Notes: a model not told the origin generated them from the letters alone. Shown: positions 51,730 to 59,855, numbered from the stretch's first letter. The stretch: DNA of 64,000 nucleotides from Actinacidiphila glaucinigra (GCF_900188405.1 NZ_FZOF01000032.1:1-64000); one strand, 5' to 3'. A program made the numbers and translations.

Positions 51730-51936
51730 CGCCCCTTCCAAACCGACGCACGTGAGAGTGCACCAGTTCACTTTCCAGGCTACTGCTGCCGAAGCGTCGG
51801 TGCGGAGACACCCGGGACGACTGCGCCGTAGCGGATCGCCGGGCGGGAAACCCCAACAGGGCCCGGACCGGCGGTCCGTCACCGGTCGGCCCCGCGATGA
51901 AGCCGGGCGGGCCTGGTTCGCCCCCCCCGCGGCCGT

Positions 51937-51961
51937 CTACGGCCCGGGACGCGGGCCGTAG
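51937..51961 (-). terminator. hairpin at end of membrane protein gene
   Basis: Perfect 10-bp arms CTACGGCCCG (51937-51946) and CGGGCCGTAG (51952-51961) with a five-base loop, directly abutting the stop codon of the minus-strand gene. Confidence 0.75.
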
Positions 51962-51962
51962 A

Positions 51963-52685
51963 TCACCCCCAGGCGGTTGCCGGCGGCCAGTCCGCCCGGC
52001 GGGCCCGGGCGGTGCCCGCCCGTTTGCGGATCTCCGCCGCATCACCCGTATCGTCGCGGCTCGCCGACACCGGCCGAGGCGGAATCTCTCCCTCGTGCGG
52101 ACGGCCGGTGGGAGACGGGTGGCCCGTGCTCGCTCCGGACTGGAACGACTCCACGGCTCCGGGGGCCCGAGTGGTGTCGACCGTGAGGTGCAGGCGGGTG
52201 CCGCCTTCGGGAGCCGCCGGATAGCTGCGCTGTTCCGTACCCGCGAAGTGCCGCCGAAGCGTTTCAGCGACTTGGCGGGCGGCTTCGGGGGACGCGGCGA
52301 CGATGCGGACCTCGGCGAGCGCGGTCCGGGGCGCCGTTCGCACGCTGGGCGCCACGTACGGCGGGCGGTCCGCAACGGTGACCCGACGAGGCGAGGCGAG
52401 CAGCCGTGCGGGTCGCCGCGCGCTCACGGCCGTCGAACCTGAGGTTCGCATCGGACGACCGCTTTCGCGCCGCGGTTCCTCCGGCACCGTCGCGGCCGGT
52501 GGGTTCGCCAAGTCGCCCGCGCTTCCTTCCGGGACGGCGACGGTCCGGCGGCGGTACGGAAGGAGATCGCCGTAGTGGAAGGCGGCGATCCGCTGGTCGT
52601 GGCGCTCGTTGAGCGCACGGATCAGGACGGTGCCCACGGCGATCATCGCGAGGAGCACGGCCACGCCGACGAGGATCGTCATCAT
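51963..52685 (-). CDS. membrane protein, hypothetical
   Basis: A 240-residue protein with one N-terminal span (ILVGVAVLLAMIAVGTVLI, about 4-22), a basic/Pro-rich linker, and a small alpha/beta domain VRIVAASPEAARQVAETLRRHF (about 130-152) ending in GTRLHLTVDTT, followed by a disordered tail. The ATG at 52685 (with a second ATG next to it) overlaps the upstream DUF5994 stop as ATGA, and GGAGG is nine to ten bases upstream. Function unknown; coupled to DUF5994. Confidence 0.75.
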   Translation of the reverse strand: MMTILVGVAVLLAMIAVGTVLIRALNERHDQRIAAFHYGDLLPYRRRTVAVPEGSAGDLANPPAATVPEEPRRESGRPMRTSGSTAVSARRPARLLASPRRVTVADRPPYVAPSVRTAPRTALAEVRIVAASPEAARQVAETLRRHFAGTEQRSYPAAPEGGTRLHLTVDTTRAPGAVESFQSGASTGHPSPTGRPHEGEIPPRPVSASRDDTGDAAEIRKRAGTARARRADWPPATAWG

Positions 52686-53242
52686 GCCCGCATCCCTCCC
52701 GCGCGGACCTCCATCGCGGCCGTACCGGCCGCGGACGGGGCTCCGCCTTCCGCCTCCCAGTCCGCTTCGCCTCTGCGAACGGTGAGGCATTCGTCGTCCG
52801 CCATGATGCCGCTCGCGGTGCGCCGGCACCGTGGGTCAGCCGCGGCTGCCATCAGCCGGGTCGCTGCAGCCAGATCACATTCCGGCGGTATGACCAACAG
52901 ATCGAGGCGCCCGCTGGTGTAGGAGAGCAGCAGCAGTTTGTTCGCGTCCTGATCATTGAACCAGCCGACGTGGACGACATGTCCCGAGGCCGGCACCCTG
53001 TGAGGGATCACGGGCCAGAGCGAGGGATGCACCGCGACCCGTGTCACCCGCGCCCACCGGCGGTCCAGTGTGTCGATCAGGGCCGGGAGTTCACGGGTGA
53101 GATCGCGAGAACGAGGCCACCAGGCTCCGTCCAGCAGACCCGGGGCAGCATTGACAGGCCTCAGTGCCAGCCGAGGCGGCGGTGCGGGTGGTGAGTAATC
53201 CTGCCCATCAGCGATGCGTGGGCGATCGAGAATGATGTTCAT
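52682..53242 (-). CDS. DUF5994 protein
   Basis: A 186-residue protein with the DUF5994 core LLDGAWWPRSRDLTRELPALI (noted as DGAWWPRSRD), VTRVAVHPSLWPVIP and LLVIPPECDLAAA. Compared with the copy at 51168, the C-terminus is longer and Ala/Gly-rich. The start ATG at 53242 has AGGT nine bases upstream. Its stop overlaps the start of the membrane protein gene (ATGA), so the two products are made together. Function unknown. Confidence 0.85.
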   Translation of the reverse strand: MNIILDRPRIADGQDYSPPAPPPRLALRPVNAAPGLLDGAWWPRSRDLTRELPALIDTLDRRWARVTRVAVHPSLWPVIPHRVPASGHVVHVGWFNDQDANKLLLLSYTSGRLDLLVIPPECDLAAATRLMAAAADPRCRRTASGIMADDECLTVRRGEADWEAEGGAPSAAGTAAMEVRAGGMRA

Positions 53243-53499
53243 GACACGGACCTGACTCCGGGAGCGTTCCCGCCTGCCCGAGATGGCCGTTCGCCGGGAA
53301 CGACACCGGCATGGGGCCCGTGTACGAAGTGCTCCTGGTGACTCCACTCTACTCCCGCTGGGGCACCCGCCGGAGCCGTGGTTCCGCGCATCCTGCAGGC
53401 AGGGCACCGGCCCCGGCCGCGGGGGCGGCCGCGCCCGTGCATCCGCCCCGACGCTCTCCGAGCGTCCGGGCCCTCAGCCGGGGTGAACCGGCGTGCCAC

Positions 53500-53661
53500 T
53501 CACAGGTTCCGGCCCTGGTGCGGGTGGCCCAGAACGAACCTCTTGGGCGTGCCGGACTCGCCCGGGATCACCCGGGCGCCGGAGTTGTGCCGGCGGTTCA
53601 GGACGACCACCATTGCCGCGATGACCGCCGCGACGGCCAAGGCTGCCAGAAAGTAGAGCAT
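53500..53661 (-). CDS. 53-residue membrane protein
   Basis: A 53-residue protein: one span (FLAALAVAAVIAAMVVVL, about 4-21) then a basic tail NRRHNSGARVIPG ... GHPHQGRNL. GGGA lies seven bases before the ATG at 53661. No known family. It is missed by length cut-offs but has a clear start, RBS and stop. The gap 53243-53499 holds nothing else that I can support. Confidence 0.6.
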   Translation of the reverse strand: MLYFLAALAVAAVIAAMVVVLNRRHNSGARVIPGESGTPKRFVLGHPHQGRNL

Positions 53662-54018
53662 GTCGATCCCACATGAGTGAGTGCGCGGCTGCCGTGGTGA
53701 CGCCGGCGCAACTTCCGCCGGGCCGGATAGTGAACGACTTCCGGCCCGTGAGCATTCTGCCCCTCCCCGGACCCCACGTCACCGAAGAATCCGTGGCGGA
53801 GGTCCTCCGGGCGCACGGCGGCGGGCGCCACGCGCGGTGCGGCGCATGCGGCTCCACGAGGAGCAGGGCGCCCCGTGTCCCTACGGCGCGCCCGGCCGGC
53901 GGACGGAATTCACGCCCGGCCCCGTCGGGGTCGAGAAAGTCCGACGGCACGGTCGTCGCCGAGCGCGCCGACCCCCGGGTTCCACATCGCCGGGCGCACG
54001 ATGACCACGCCGTGAGAC
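53662..54018. other. intergenic or decayed sequence
   Basis: No gene is supported. An inverted repeat CGGGCCGG ... CCGGCCCG near 53719-53748 could be a terminator or operator. Frames here have low-complexity Arg/Gly/Ala translation, as expected of non-coding GC-rich DNA or of an eroded gene. Confidence 0.4.
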
Positions 54019-54150
54019 GCGCTGGACGCGCCCTGCCTCGACGGTTACGCCCTGTGGACCCATCCGACGACCCCGTTCCTGCGGGCCCCGCTGGGGGTCA
54101 CCGTCACCGCGACGTGCCGGCGGCGCGAGGCGCGAGGCGACGTGCGCTGA
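54019..54150 (+). pseudogene. C-terminal gene remnant
   Basis: Forty-three codons read as natural protein (LDAPCLDGYALWTHPTTPFL, then GVTVTATCRRRE) up to a TGA, with an in-frame stop (54014-54016 region) just before. It looks like the 3' end of a decayed gene; the family was not identified. Confidence 0.35.
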
Positions 54151-54159
54151 GTCCGGGGC

Positions 54160-54657
54160 TCAGGGAGCGAGCGTGAGCGTGGCCGGCGTCCCCAGCGCCA
54201 GCATTTTCGTGTAGGGGCACAAGGTGTCCGCCCGCTTCATCAACGGAGCGGCGATCGCCGCGTCCGTCCCCGGCCAGGTGATCACCAGATCCGCTCGCAG
54301 CAGATAGCCCCCGTCCCGGGGATCGCGGCCGAAGGCGACGGTCGCCTCGACCGCGATCGTCGCGGGATTCCGCCCGGCCCGCCGGGCGACGAGGCTGAGG
54401 GCGCCGTGGAAGCAGGCCGCGAGGCCCGCGGCGAACAACTGCTCCGGATTCGTGCCACCGCCGTCCCCGCCGAGCTCGGTGGGGAGCCGCAGCGTGAGGT
54501 CCAACGCGCCGTCGGCCGAACGGGCCCGGCCCGAGGCCCGTCCGTGGCTGACCGCGCCGCCGTCGACGGTCACCGTGGTCGTGTAGAGGGGGGAGAAGGC
54601 CGGGCCGTCGAAGTCCTCGGCGGTGGACAGGCCGGGCCGATCGGTCGGCTCGCTCAT
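54160..54657 (-). CDS. Ohr/OsmC-family organic hydroperoxide reductase
   Basis: A 165-residue thiol peroxidase. The two catalytic cysteines are Cys82 (AACFHGAL) and Cys147 (LCPYTKM); PEQLFAAGLA holds the conserved Glu, and YTTTVTVDGGAVSHGRA is the Ohr-type N-terminus. It reduces organic hydroperoxides using dihydrolipoyl thiols. The ATG at 54657 overlaps the stop of a 31-codon upstream ORF as ATGA, so translation is probably coupled. Upstream lies a CGTCACA-N15-CGGTC promoter shared with other genes here, implying ECF41-type control rather than the usual OhrR. Confidence 0.93.
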   Translation of the reverse strand: MSEPTDRPGLSTAEDFDGPAFSPLYTTTVTVDGGAVSHGRASGRARSADGALDLTLRLPTELGGDGGGTNPEQLFAAGLAACFHGALSLVARRAGRNPATIAVEATVAFGRDPRDGGYLLRADLVITWPGTDAAIAAPLMKRADTLCPYTKMLALGTPATLTLAP

Positions 54658-54749
54658 CGCGGTGCCTCTCCACGGGGCAGGCTCCGGGCGGCCGTGGGGC
54701 TTGCGACCCGTGCGGGTGCCCGCCCGCCGCTCGTGACAGTGGTCTGCAT
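54654..54749 (-). CDS. 31-residue leader ORF coupled to ohr
   Basis: A 31-codon frame (MQTTVTSGGRAPARVAS...) with AAGGA six bases before its ATG, ending in a TGA that overlaps the ohr start as ATGA. It lies between the ECF41-like promoter and ohr. The product has no hydrophobic core and may matter only as a leader controlling ohr translation. Confidence 0.5.
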   Translation of the reverse strand: MQTTVTSGGRAPARVASPTAARSLPRGEAPR

Positions 54750-54799
54750 GCTCTGTCCTTCTTCGTCCCGGGGAGAGGCCCGGACCTGATCATCGACTT

Positions 54800-54826
54800 G
54801 ACCGGCCAGCCGGTCCGCGTGTGACG
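54800..54826 (-). promoter_or_regulatory. ECF41-like promoter for ohr
   Basis: On the minus strand: CGTCACA (54820-54826), 15 nt, CGGTC (54800-54804). One of six identical-architecture sites in the right part of the window. Predicted start is about 40 bases before the leader ORF. Confidence 0.7.
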
Positions 54827-54917
54827 TTCCGGGCGGGGAATTTCCGGTGAACTCTCGTGGAGGTGCGGGGGCTGGCTCGGGAGGGGCCCGCCTGGTGCCC
54901 GAACCCGGCATATCGGG

Positions 54918-54944
54918 CGTCACACACCGCTCGATCCACCGGTC
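54918..54944 (+). promoter_or_regulatory. ECF41-like promoter for wbl gene
   Basis: CGTCACA (54918-54924), 15 nt, CGGTC (54940-54944), divergent from the ohr promoter. An ATG (54953) lies eight bases after the -10, where transcription should start. Confidence 0.7.
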
Positions 54945-54952
54945 TCCACTCC

Positions 54953-55060
54953 ATGGGGAGTCCCCGCCACGGACGGCCGACGGGTCCCGCCGGCCACGGC
55001 CCGCGGGTGTGCCGGGGAGCCCGGCTGTCCGTACGAGGAGGTTTTCGTGAACTGGCGTGA
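54953..55060 (+). CDS. possible 35-residue leaderless ORF overlapping wbl
   Basis: A 35-codon frame (MGSPRHGRPTGPAGHG...) whose ATG lies at the predicted transcription start and whose stop is inside the wbl gene, overlapping its start by 14 bases. It may be a leader peptide or a chance frame. Confidence 0.35.
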   Translation: MGSPRHGRPTGPAGHGPRVCRGARLSVRGGFRELA

Positions 55061-55313
55061 TGAGGCGGCGTGCCGCGAGGAGGATCCGGAGCTGTTCTTC
55101 CCCATCGGCGGCAGCGGCCCGGGAAGGGTCCAGACCGGGGAGGCCAAGGCCGTGTGCCTGCGGTGCCCGGTCACGGCCCACTGTCTGGAGTGGGCTCTGG
55201 CGGCCGGCCGCCTGGACGGGATCTGGGGCGGGACCACGGAGGAGGAACGGCGCAGGATCCGGCGGCGCGACTACGTCGAACGCTGGCGGAAGGGCCGGCA
55301 GGCCACCGCCTGA
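55047..55313 (+). CDS. WhiB-like iron-sulfur protein
   Basis: An 88-residue Wbl protein with the four cluster Cys residues C9, C37, C40 and C46 (CLRCPVTAHC), the turn GIWGG (58-62) and a basic C-terminal segment RRRIRRRDYVERWRKGR. Wbl proteins bind 4Fe-4S, sense O2, NO or redox state and act with sigma factors as transcription regulators. GAGGAGG precedes the GTG at 55047. An ECF41-like promoter lies upstream. It converges on the SDR gene with only six bases between stops. Confidence 0.93.
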   Translation: MNWRDEAACREEDPELFFPIGGSGPGRVQTGEAKAVCLRCPVTAHCLEWALAAGRLDGIWGGTTEEERRRIRRRDYVERWRKGRQATA

Positions 55314-55319
55314 TCCGGA

Positions 55320-56084
55320 TCAGACGAGTTCCAGCCCGCCGTCGACCGTCACGACCTGGCCGGTCATGTGCGTCCGCGCGGGTTCGGCGACCCGCAGGAT
55401 CCACTCCGCCACGTCCCGGGGATCGGCGAGACGGCCCATCGGGATGCGGTCGCGTTCCTGGCCGACCATGGACTCGATCTCCTCGGGGGAGAGCCCCGCG
55501 GCGACCATGACGTCCGTGTCGGTCGGGCCGGGGGCGACCGCGTTCACCCGGACTCCCTCGGGCGCCAGCTCCAGGGCCCAGGTGCGCGTCAGCTGCTCCA
55601 GTGCGCTCTTGGTCGCGGCGTAGTGTCCGCCGCCGGGCAGCGGGCGGTGTCCGTAGGTGCTGGAGACGTTGACGATGGAACCCGAGGACTCCCGAAGGTG
55701 CGGAAGGGCCGCATGGGCGAGCAGGCTCGGCGCGGTCACATTGAGCGCGAACAGCCTCTCGATCACCCCGCGGTCCGTGCCCTCCAGCGGCATGACGGCC
55801 GTGGCGCCGGCGTTGTTCACCAGCACGTCGAGGCGCCCCCACCGTTCCACGGCGGCGGCGACGGCCGTGGTGGCGGCGCCGTCCGCGCAGATGTCGAGCG
55901 GCAGGACCGCGATGCCGGAGTGCGCCCGTGCGGTCTCCTCGAGCGCGTCCTTGCGTCGTCCCACGCCCAGGACCCGGGCCCCCGACTCCGCCAGGGCGAT
56001 GGCGGTGGCCCGGCCGATGCCCGAGCCGGCGCCGGTGACGATCGCCGTGCGCCCGGAGAAGCGCTGGTCGGCAGAACTGGTCAT
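55320..56084 (-). CDS. SDR-family oxidoreductase
   Basis: A 254-residue classical SDR: TGAGSGIG (about 17-24), NNAG (about 89-92), Ser in NVSSTYG and YAATK (about 150-154), ending VTVDGGLELV. Substrate unknown. AGGGAA precedes the ATG at 56084. The start region carries a TGTTCGA-N13-TCGAACA inverted repeat, a likely TetR-type operator, unlike its neighbours with ECF41-like promoters, so it may be controlled separately. It ends six bases from the converging wbl stop. Confidence 0.93.
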   Translation of the reverse strand: MTSSADQRFSGRTAIVTGAGSGIGRATAIALAESGARVLGVGRRKDALEETARAHSGIAVLPLDICADGAATTAVAAAVERWGRLDVLVNNAGATAVMPLEGTDRGVIERLFALNVTAPSLLAHAALPHLRESSGSIVNVSSTYGHRPLPGGGHYAATKSALEQLTRTWALELAPEGVRVNAVAPGPTDTDVMVAAGLSPEEIESMVGQERDRIPMGRLADPRDVAEWILRVAEPARTHMTGQVVTVDGGLELV

Positions 56085-56101
56085 AGCGGTTCCCTGATCT
56101 G

Positions 56102-56128
56102 TGTTCGATGTTCGTCGTATGTCGAACA
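56102..56128. promoter_or_regulatory. inverted repeat upstream of SDR gene
   Basis: TGTTCGA (56102-56108), 13 nt, TCGAACA (56122-56128) is a perfect 7-bp inverted repeat 18 bases before the SDR start, with a third GTTCG half-site inside. A repressor operator is likely; the regulator is not in view. Confidence 0.55.
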
Positions 56129-56176
56129 ATACAGCCCAGGGGAGTGAGATGGCGGGAAGATGATGAATGGGATCCA

Positions 56177-56203
56177 TGTCACATATGTGGTGGATGTCCG
56201 GTC
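56177..56203 (+). promoter_or_regulatory. ECF41-like promoter for membrane PP2C
   Basis: TGTCACA (56177-56183), 15 nt, CGGTC (56199-56203). The leader to the PP2C ATG is about 80 nt. Confidence 0.7.
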
Positions 56204-56290
56204 GTACTGCGAAAGCCGGAACTGTGTCGCGGCGCCGCGCCCGGGCGCGTCCACGCGGCCGATCGGTGCCCCGCCACGGAAAGGCCACGC

Positions 56291-57460
56291 ATGATCCCCG
56301 CCCTCCCTCGCCGCACCCGTGCCGCTACCCGTCCCGCTCCCCGGCCCCGTGGGCAGGTCATGCGGCCCGCGGTCGTGCTTCCCTTCCTGGTCGGCGTGGG
56401 CTTCCTGGACGAGGTGTGCGCCCCGCCCGTCGGCTGGGCGACGACACTCGTGGCCGCCTCAGCCGCGGCGACGTACGCCGGTGCCCCGCTGACCGGGGGA
56501 GCCGTCCTCATCGTGGCCGCGGCCGGCATCGGCCTCGCCGTCAGCCCGGGCGGGTTCCCGCCCGTCACGACCTCGCAGGCGGCCGCCGTGCTCGTCCTGT
56601 CCGTGGCCGTCGTCGTCTTCTTCGTCCGCCAGGAGCACCACAAGCTGGAACTGGCCGCCGTCCGCGCCGTCTCGGAATTGACGCAGCGCGTCGTCCTGCG
56701 CCCGCTCCCCGAACGGATCGGCCCGCTGTGCGTCGCCGCCTCATACCAGGCGTCGGACGCCCACGCCACCGTCGGCGGCGATCTCTACGCGGCCGCGCGG
56801 ATCACCGGAGCGACGCGGATCCTGATCGGCGACGTGCGTGGCAAGGGACTGCAGGGCATCCCCGAAGTGGCGGCCGCCGTCGGCGCGTTCAGGGAGGCCG
56901 CCCCCCGTTGCGGCACCCTGCCCGAAGTGGCCGCCCACCTGGAGGGCAGCATGCGCGGCCACCTGGCGGAGGCCGAGCGGAGCGACGACGAGGCCGCGGA
57001 GCGGTTCGTCACCGCCCTGGTGCTGGAGATCCCGGACGACCGGCGTGTCGTCCACGCGGTCAACTGCGGCCACCCCGCGCCCCTGGTCGCCGGCGGCGGC
57101 CGGGTCACCGCGCTGACACCCCACCGGAGCGGCCCGCCCCTCGGCCTGGGCGGCCTCGCGCCCCACGAGCACCACCAGGACACCTTCCCTTTCGCGCCGG
57201 GGGAGGTGCTCCTCCTCTACACCGACGGTGTCACCGAGGCCCGCGACCCGGCCGGCGCCTTCTACCCCCTCCGGGACCGCCTCGCCCGCTGGACGGGCAC
57301 CGACCCCGGCGGCCTCGTGCGGCACGTCCGGGACGACCTGTGCCGGCACCTGTGCGGTCCCCTGCACGACGACGTCGCCATCGTGGCCCTCCAGCGGACT
57401 CCCGTTCCCGCGCAGGCGGGCAGCCCCGAGGCGGACGGGACCGCGGCCTGGGCCCCCTGA
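56291..57460 (+). CDS. membrane PP2C (SpoIIE-type) phosphatase
   Basis: A 389-residue protein: three or four membrane spans in the first 120 residues (AVVLPFLVGVGFLDEV, TLVAASAAATYAGAPL, AVLIVAAAGIGLAV, AAVLVLSVAVVVFFV), then a PP2C domain (about 145-375) with VGGDLYAA, IGDVRGKG, YTDGVTE and HDDVAIVAL. In the first motif the usual second acidic residue is Ala. It should dephosphorylate a partner-switching protein. GGAAAGG precedes the ATG. Control by an ECF41-like promoter would link the sigma factor to a partner-switching pathway. Confidence 0.9.
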   Translation: MIPALPRRTRAATRPAPRPRGQVMRPAVVLPFLVGVGFLDEVCAPPVGWATTLVAASAAATYAGAPLTGGAVLIVAAAGIGLAVSPGGFPPVTTSQAAAVLVLSVAVVVFFVRQEHHKLELAAVRAVSELTQRVVLRPLPERIGPLCVAASYQASDAHATVGGDLYAAARITGATRILIGDVRGKGLQGIPEVAAAVGAFREAAPRCGTLPEVAAHLEGSMRGHLAEAERSDDEAAERFVTALVLEIPDDRRVVHAVNCGHPAPLVAGGGRVTALTPHRSGPPLGLGGLAPHEHHQDTFPFAPGEVLLLYTDGVTEARDPAGAFYPLRDRLARWTGTDPGGLVRHVRDDLCRHLCGPLHDDVAIVALQRTPVPAQAGSPEADGTAAWAP

Positions 57461-57559
57461 GGGTGCCCCGCGGCAGCCCAGGCGCGTCGACTGCCGCGAA
57501 GGTACGTTGAAAACGTAGAGGCATTCACCGGTCATCAGCATCGGGAGATGGGCAAAGCC

Positions 57560-58291
57560 ATGAAAATCGCAGTCATCGGCGGAACCGGGCTCATCGGATC
57601 ACAGGTCGTGAAGAACCTCGAAGCGGCGGGTCACGAGGCCGTGCCGCACTCCCTGTCCACCGGCGTGAACCTCCTGACCGGCGAAGGCGTCGTGGAGGCC
57701 GTCGCGGACGCCGACGTCGTCGTCAACCTCACGAACTCGCCGACCTTCGACGAGGCCTCGCCCGCCTTCTTCCAGACCTCCATGGACAACCTGGTCACCG
57801 CGAGCGAGAAGGGCGGCGTCGGCCACATGGTCATCCTCTCGATCGTCGGCGTCGACCAGGTGCCGGAACTGGACTACTACCGGGCGAAGGCGCTCCAGGA
57901 GGACATCCTCAAGGCCGGTTCGATCCCCTACTCCATCGTCCGCGCCACCCAGTTCATGGAGTTCATGGAAGCGACGATGTCATGGACCACGGACGGCGAC
58001 ACCGTACGGCTGCCGCGGACCCCGCTCCAGCCGATCGCCGCCGCCGACGTCGCGCGGATGGTCGCCGAGGTCGCCTCGGGCCCCCCGCTCAACGGGACCG
58101 TGGACATCGCCGGGCCCGACGTCTTCCCCCTGGAGGAGATCGGCCGGATCACCATCGCGGCCAAGGGCGACGGACGTACGGTCGTCGTCGACGACACGGC
58201 GGGCATGTTCGCCGTCGCCCAGGGCGACGTCCTCATCGGCGGCAGCGACGCCCGCATCGCCCCCACCCACTACAGGGACTGGCTGTCCTGA
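57560..58291 (+). CDS. NmrA-like NAD(P)-binding protein
   Basis: A 243-residue atypical SDR: GGTGLIGSQVVKNLEAAGHEA (GGTGLIG at 7-13 is the cofactor motif), VVNLTNSPTFDEAS, and VRATQFMEF later. It lacks the Tyr-x3-Lys pair of classical SDRs in the expected form, as do NmrA/isoflavone-reductase-like proteins. Starts at 57548 and 57560 are both possible; MKIAVIGG at 57560 is preferred. It precedes an ECF41 sigma gene by 48 bases. This pairing with an epimerase or oxidoreductase-type gene is the classic ECF41 context. Confidence 0.88.
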   Translation: MKIAVIGGTGLIGSQVVKNLEAAGHEAVPHSLSTGVNLLTGEGVVEAVADADVVVNLTNSPTFDEASPAFFQTSMDNLVTASEKGGVGHMVILSIVGVDQVPELDYYRAKALQEDILKAGSIPYSIVRATQFMEFMEATMSWTTDGDTVRLPRTPLQPIAAADVARMVAEVASGPPLNGTVDIAGPDVFPLEEIGRITIAAKGDGRTVVVDDTAGMFAVAQGDVLIGGSDARIAPTHYRDWLS

Positions 58292-58338
58292 CGACCGGGG
58301 CGTCCCGGACGCGGACGACGCCGACCGAGGACGAAGCA

Positions 58339-59220
58339 GTGGACGAAGCCGAGGACCTGGACCTCCGCGAAGCACAGGAGGAGTTCCAGGCCGCCCGTGG
58401 CAGCCTGTTCGGCATCGCCTACCGGATGCTCGGCAGCGTGAGCGAGGCCGAGGACGTCCTGCAGGACGCCTGGATCCGCTGGCAGACCTACGACCGTTCC
58501 AAGGTGGAGAACCCCCGGGCGTTCCTCGCGACGACGGTGACGAGGCTCGCGATCAACGTGCTCAAGTCGGCCCGGGCCCGCCGCGAGACCTACGTCGGGC
58601 CCTGGCTGCCCGAGCCGGTGGACACCGAGAGCGACCCCGCCCTCGGCGCCGTGAACGGCGAGGCGCTCGAAGTGGCGGTGCTGATGCTCCTGGAGAAGCT
58701 CACGCCCGCCGAACGCGCCGCCTACGTGCTCCGGGAGGCGTTCGAGTACCCGTACACGCAGATCGCGGAGATCATCGGCCAGTCCAACGCCAACGCGCGC
58801 CAACTGGTCAGCCGGGCGCGCAAGCACCTGGCCGCGGAGAAGCGGGCCAGTGTCGTGTCCACCGACCACCAGCGGTTCCTGACGGCGTTCGTCGCGGCCG
58901 CCAAGGCGGGTGAAGTGGGCGTGCTGGAGAACATGTTCGCCGAGGACGTCGTGTCGTACTCCGACGGCGGAGGCGAGGTGCGGGCGTCGAAGTTCCCCGT
59001 CGTGGGCCGTCATCGGGTGGCCAAGTACATCCACGCGTTCGCCGACCGCTTCTGGGTGGGTGTGACCGTGGAGCCCGCGCTGGTGAACGGCAGGCCCGCC
59101 GCGAAGCTGTTGCGGGACGGCGTCGTCTTCACCGTCGTCACCGTGAGCGTCACCCCGGAGGGCATCGACCGGGTGATGTGGATGATGAACCCCTCGAAAC
59201 TGGGCGCCATGGCCGCGTGA
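58339..59220 (+). CDS. ECF41-family RNA polymerase sigma factor with SnoaL-like C-terminus
   Basis: A 293-residue sigma factor: sigma2 (about 15-80, FGIAYRMLGSVSEAEDVLQDAWIRW), the ECF41 hallmark YVGPWLPEPV (about 93-102), sigma4 (about 115-170, YTQIAEIIGQSNANARQLVSRARK) and a SnoaL-like C-terminal domain (175-290) with SDGGGEVRA, the motif that contacts the sigma domains in this family, and MNPSKL at the end. ECF41 proteins lack a separate anti-sigma factor; the C-terminal domain modulates them. GAGGA precedes the GTG at 58339. It is probably co-transcribed with the NmrA-like gene. Confidence 0.93.
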   Translation: MDEAEDLDLREAQEEFQAARGSLFGIAYRMLGSVSEAEDVLQDAWIRWQTYDRSKVENPRAFLATTVTRLAINVLKSARARRETYVGPWLPEPVDTESDPALGAVNGEALEVAVLMLLEKLTPAERAAYVLREAFEYPYTQIAEIIGQSNANARQLVSRARKHLAAEKRASVVSTDHQRFLTAFVAAAKAGEVGVLENMFAEDVVSYSDGGGEVRASKFPVVGRHRVAKYIHAFADRFWVGVTVEPALVNGRPAAKLLRDGVVFTVVTVSVTPEGIDRVMWMMNPSKLGAMAA

Positions 59221-59275
59221 CGGTACGCGGACCTCCCCCGGCGCCGCCCGGGCGGCGCCGGGGGAGTGCCACGCG

Positions 59276-59755
59276 TCAGTCGACGAAGTACGAGTCGTGC
59301 TTGTCCAGGAACGCGGCGCGCTCCTCCTCGGTGGCACCGCCCATCTGCGACATCTTCTCGAAGTACTCCTCGCGCGGTGCGCCCGGCGTGAAGAGCAGCA
59401 GCATCTCGGCCGGGGTGTCGGAGTCGTTGCGGAAGGCGTGCAGCCCGCCCTGCGGGACGTGCAGGAAGTCGCCCTCCTCCGCGTCGACCCACTTCTCGCC
59501 GTTGTAGAGGCGGACGGTTCCGCTCAGGATGAAGAAGGACTCCGAGATGGTCCGGTGGAAGTGCGTCTTGGGACCGCCGGCGTTCGCCCTCATCATGACG
59601 CGGTAGAGCCCGTACTCGCCCCGCGTCATGTCCGTGGTGGCCAGGTAGTGGATGCCGTCCCCGGCCTGGCCGACGTTCGGCGGGGTGCTCGCCGGGCGGA
59701 AGTTCGCGTTGATCTCGCCGGTGTCCCCGAAGTACACCTGCTGTGGATACGACAT
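59276..59755 (-). CDS. cupin-domain protein
   Basis: A 159-residue beta-barrel protein. Cupin motif 1 appears as THFHRTISESFFILSG (about 64-79) with His66, His68 and Glu73-type ligands, and motif 2 as PQGGLHAFRN (about 100-109) with a His. It may be a dioxygenase-like or sensing cupin; the substrate is unknown. The ATG at 59755 is preferred over one three codons upstream. A TGTCACA-N15-CGGTC promoter lies about 100 bases upstream, linking it to the ECF41-like regulon. Confidence 0.88.
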   Translation of the reverse strand: MSYPQQVYFGDTGEINANFRPASTPPNVGQAGDGIHYLATTDMTRGEYGLYRVMMRANAGGPKTHFHRTISESFFILSGTVRLYNGEKWVDAEEGDFLHVPQGGLHAFRNDSDTPAEMLLLFTPGAPREEYFEKMSQMGGATEEERAAFLDKHDSYFVD

Positions 59756-59855
59756 GCCTACCATCCCTTGCTCGCGTCGCGTGCGCCGAGCGCACCGGCG
59801 GGGCGGGTGCCGGCCGTAGCGGCCGTCCGTCCGTGACCACGCCCCTCCGAGGTAA

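Noticed and set aside
57461..57559. ECF41-like promoter for the NmrA-sigma operon
   Set aside because: A CGGTC is present at 57529-57533, but the matching -35 position reads TTGAAAA, only three of seven correct. The operon probably has another promoter.
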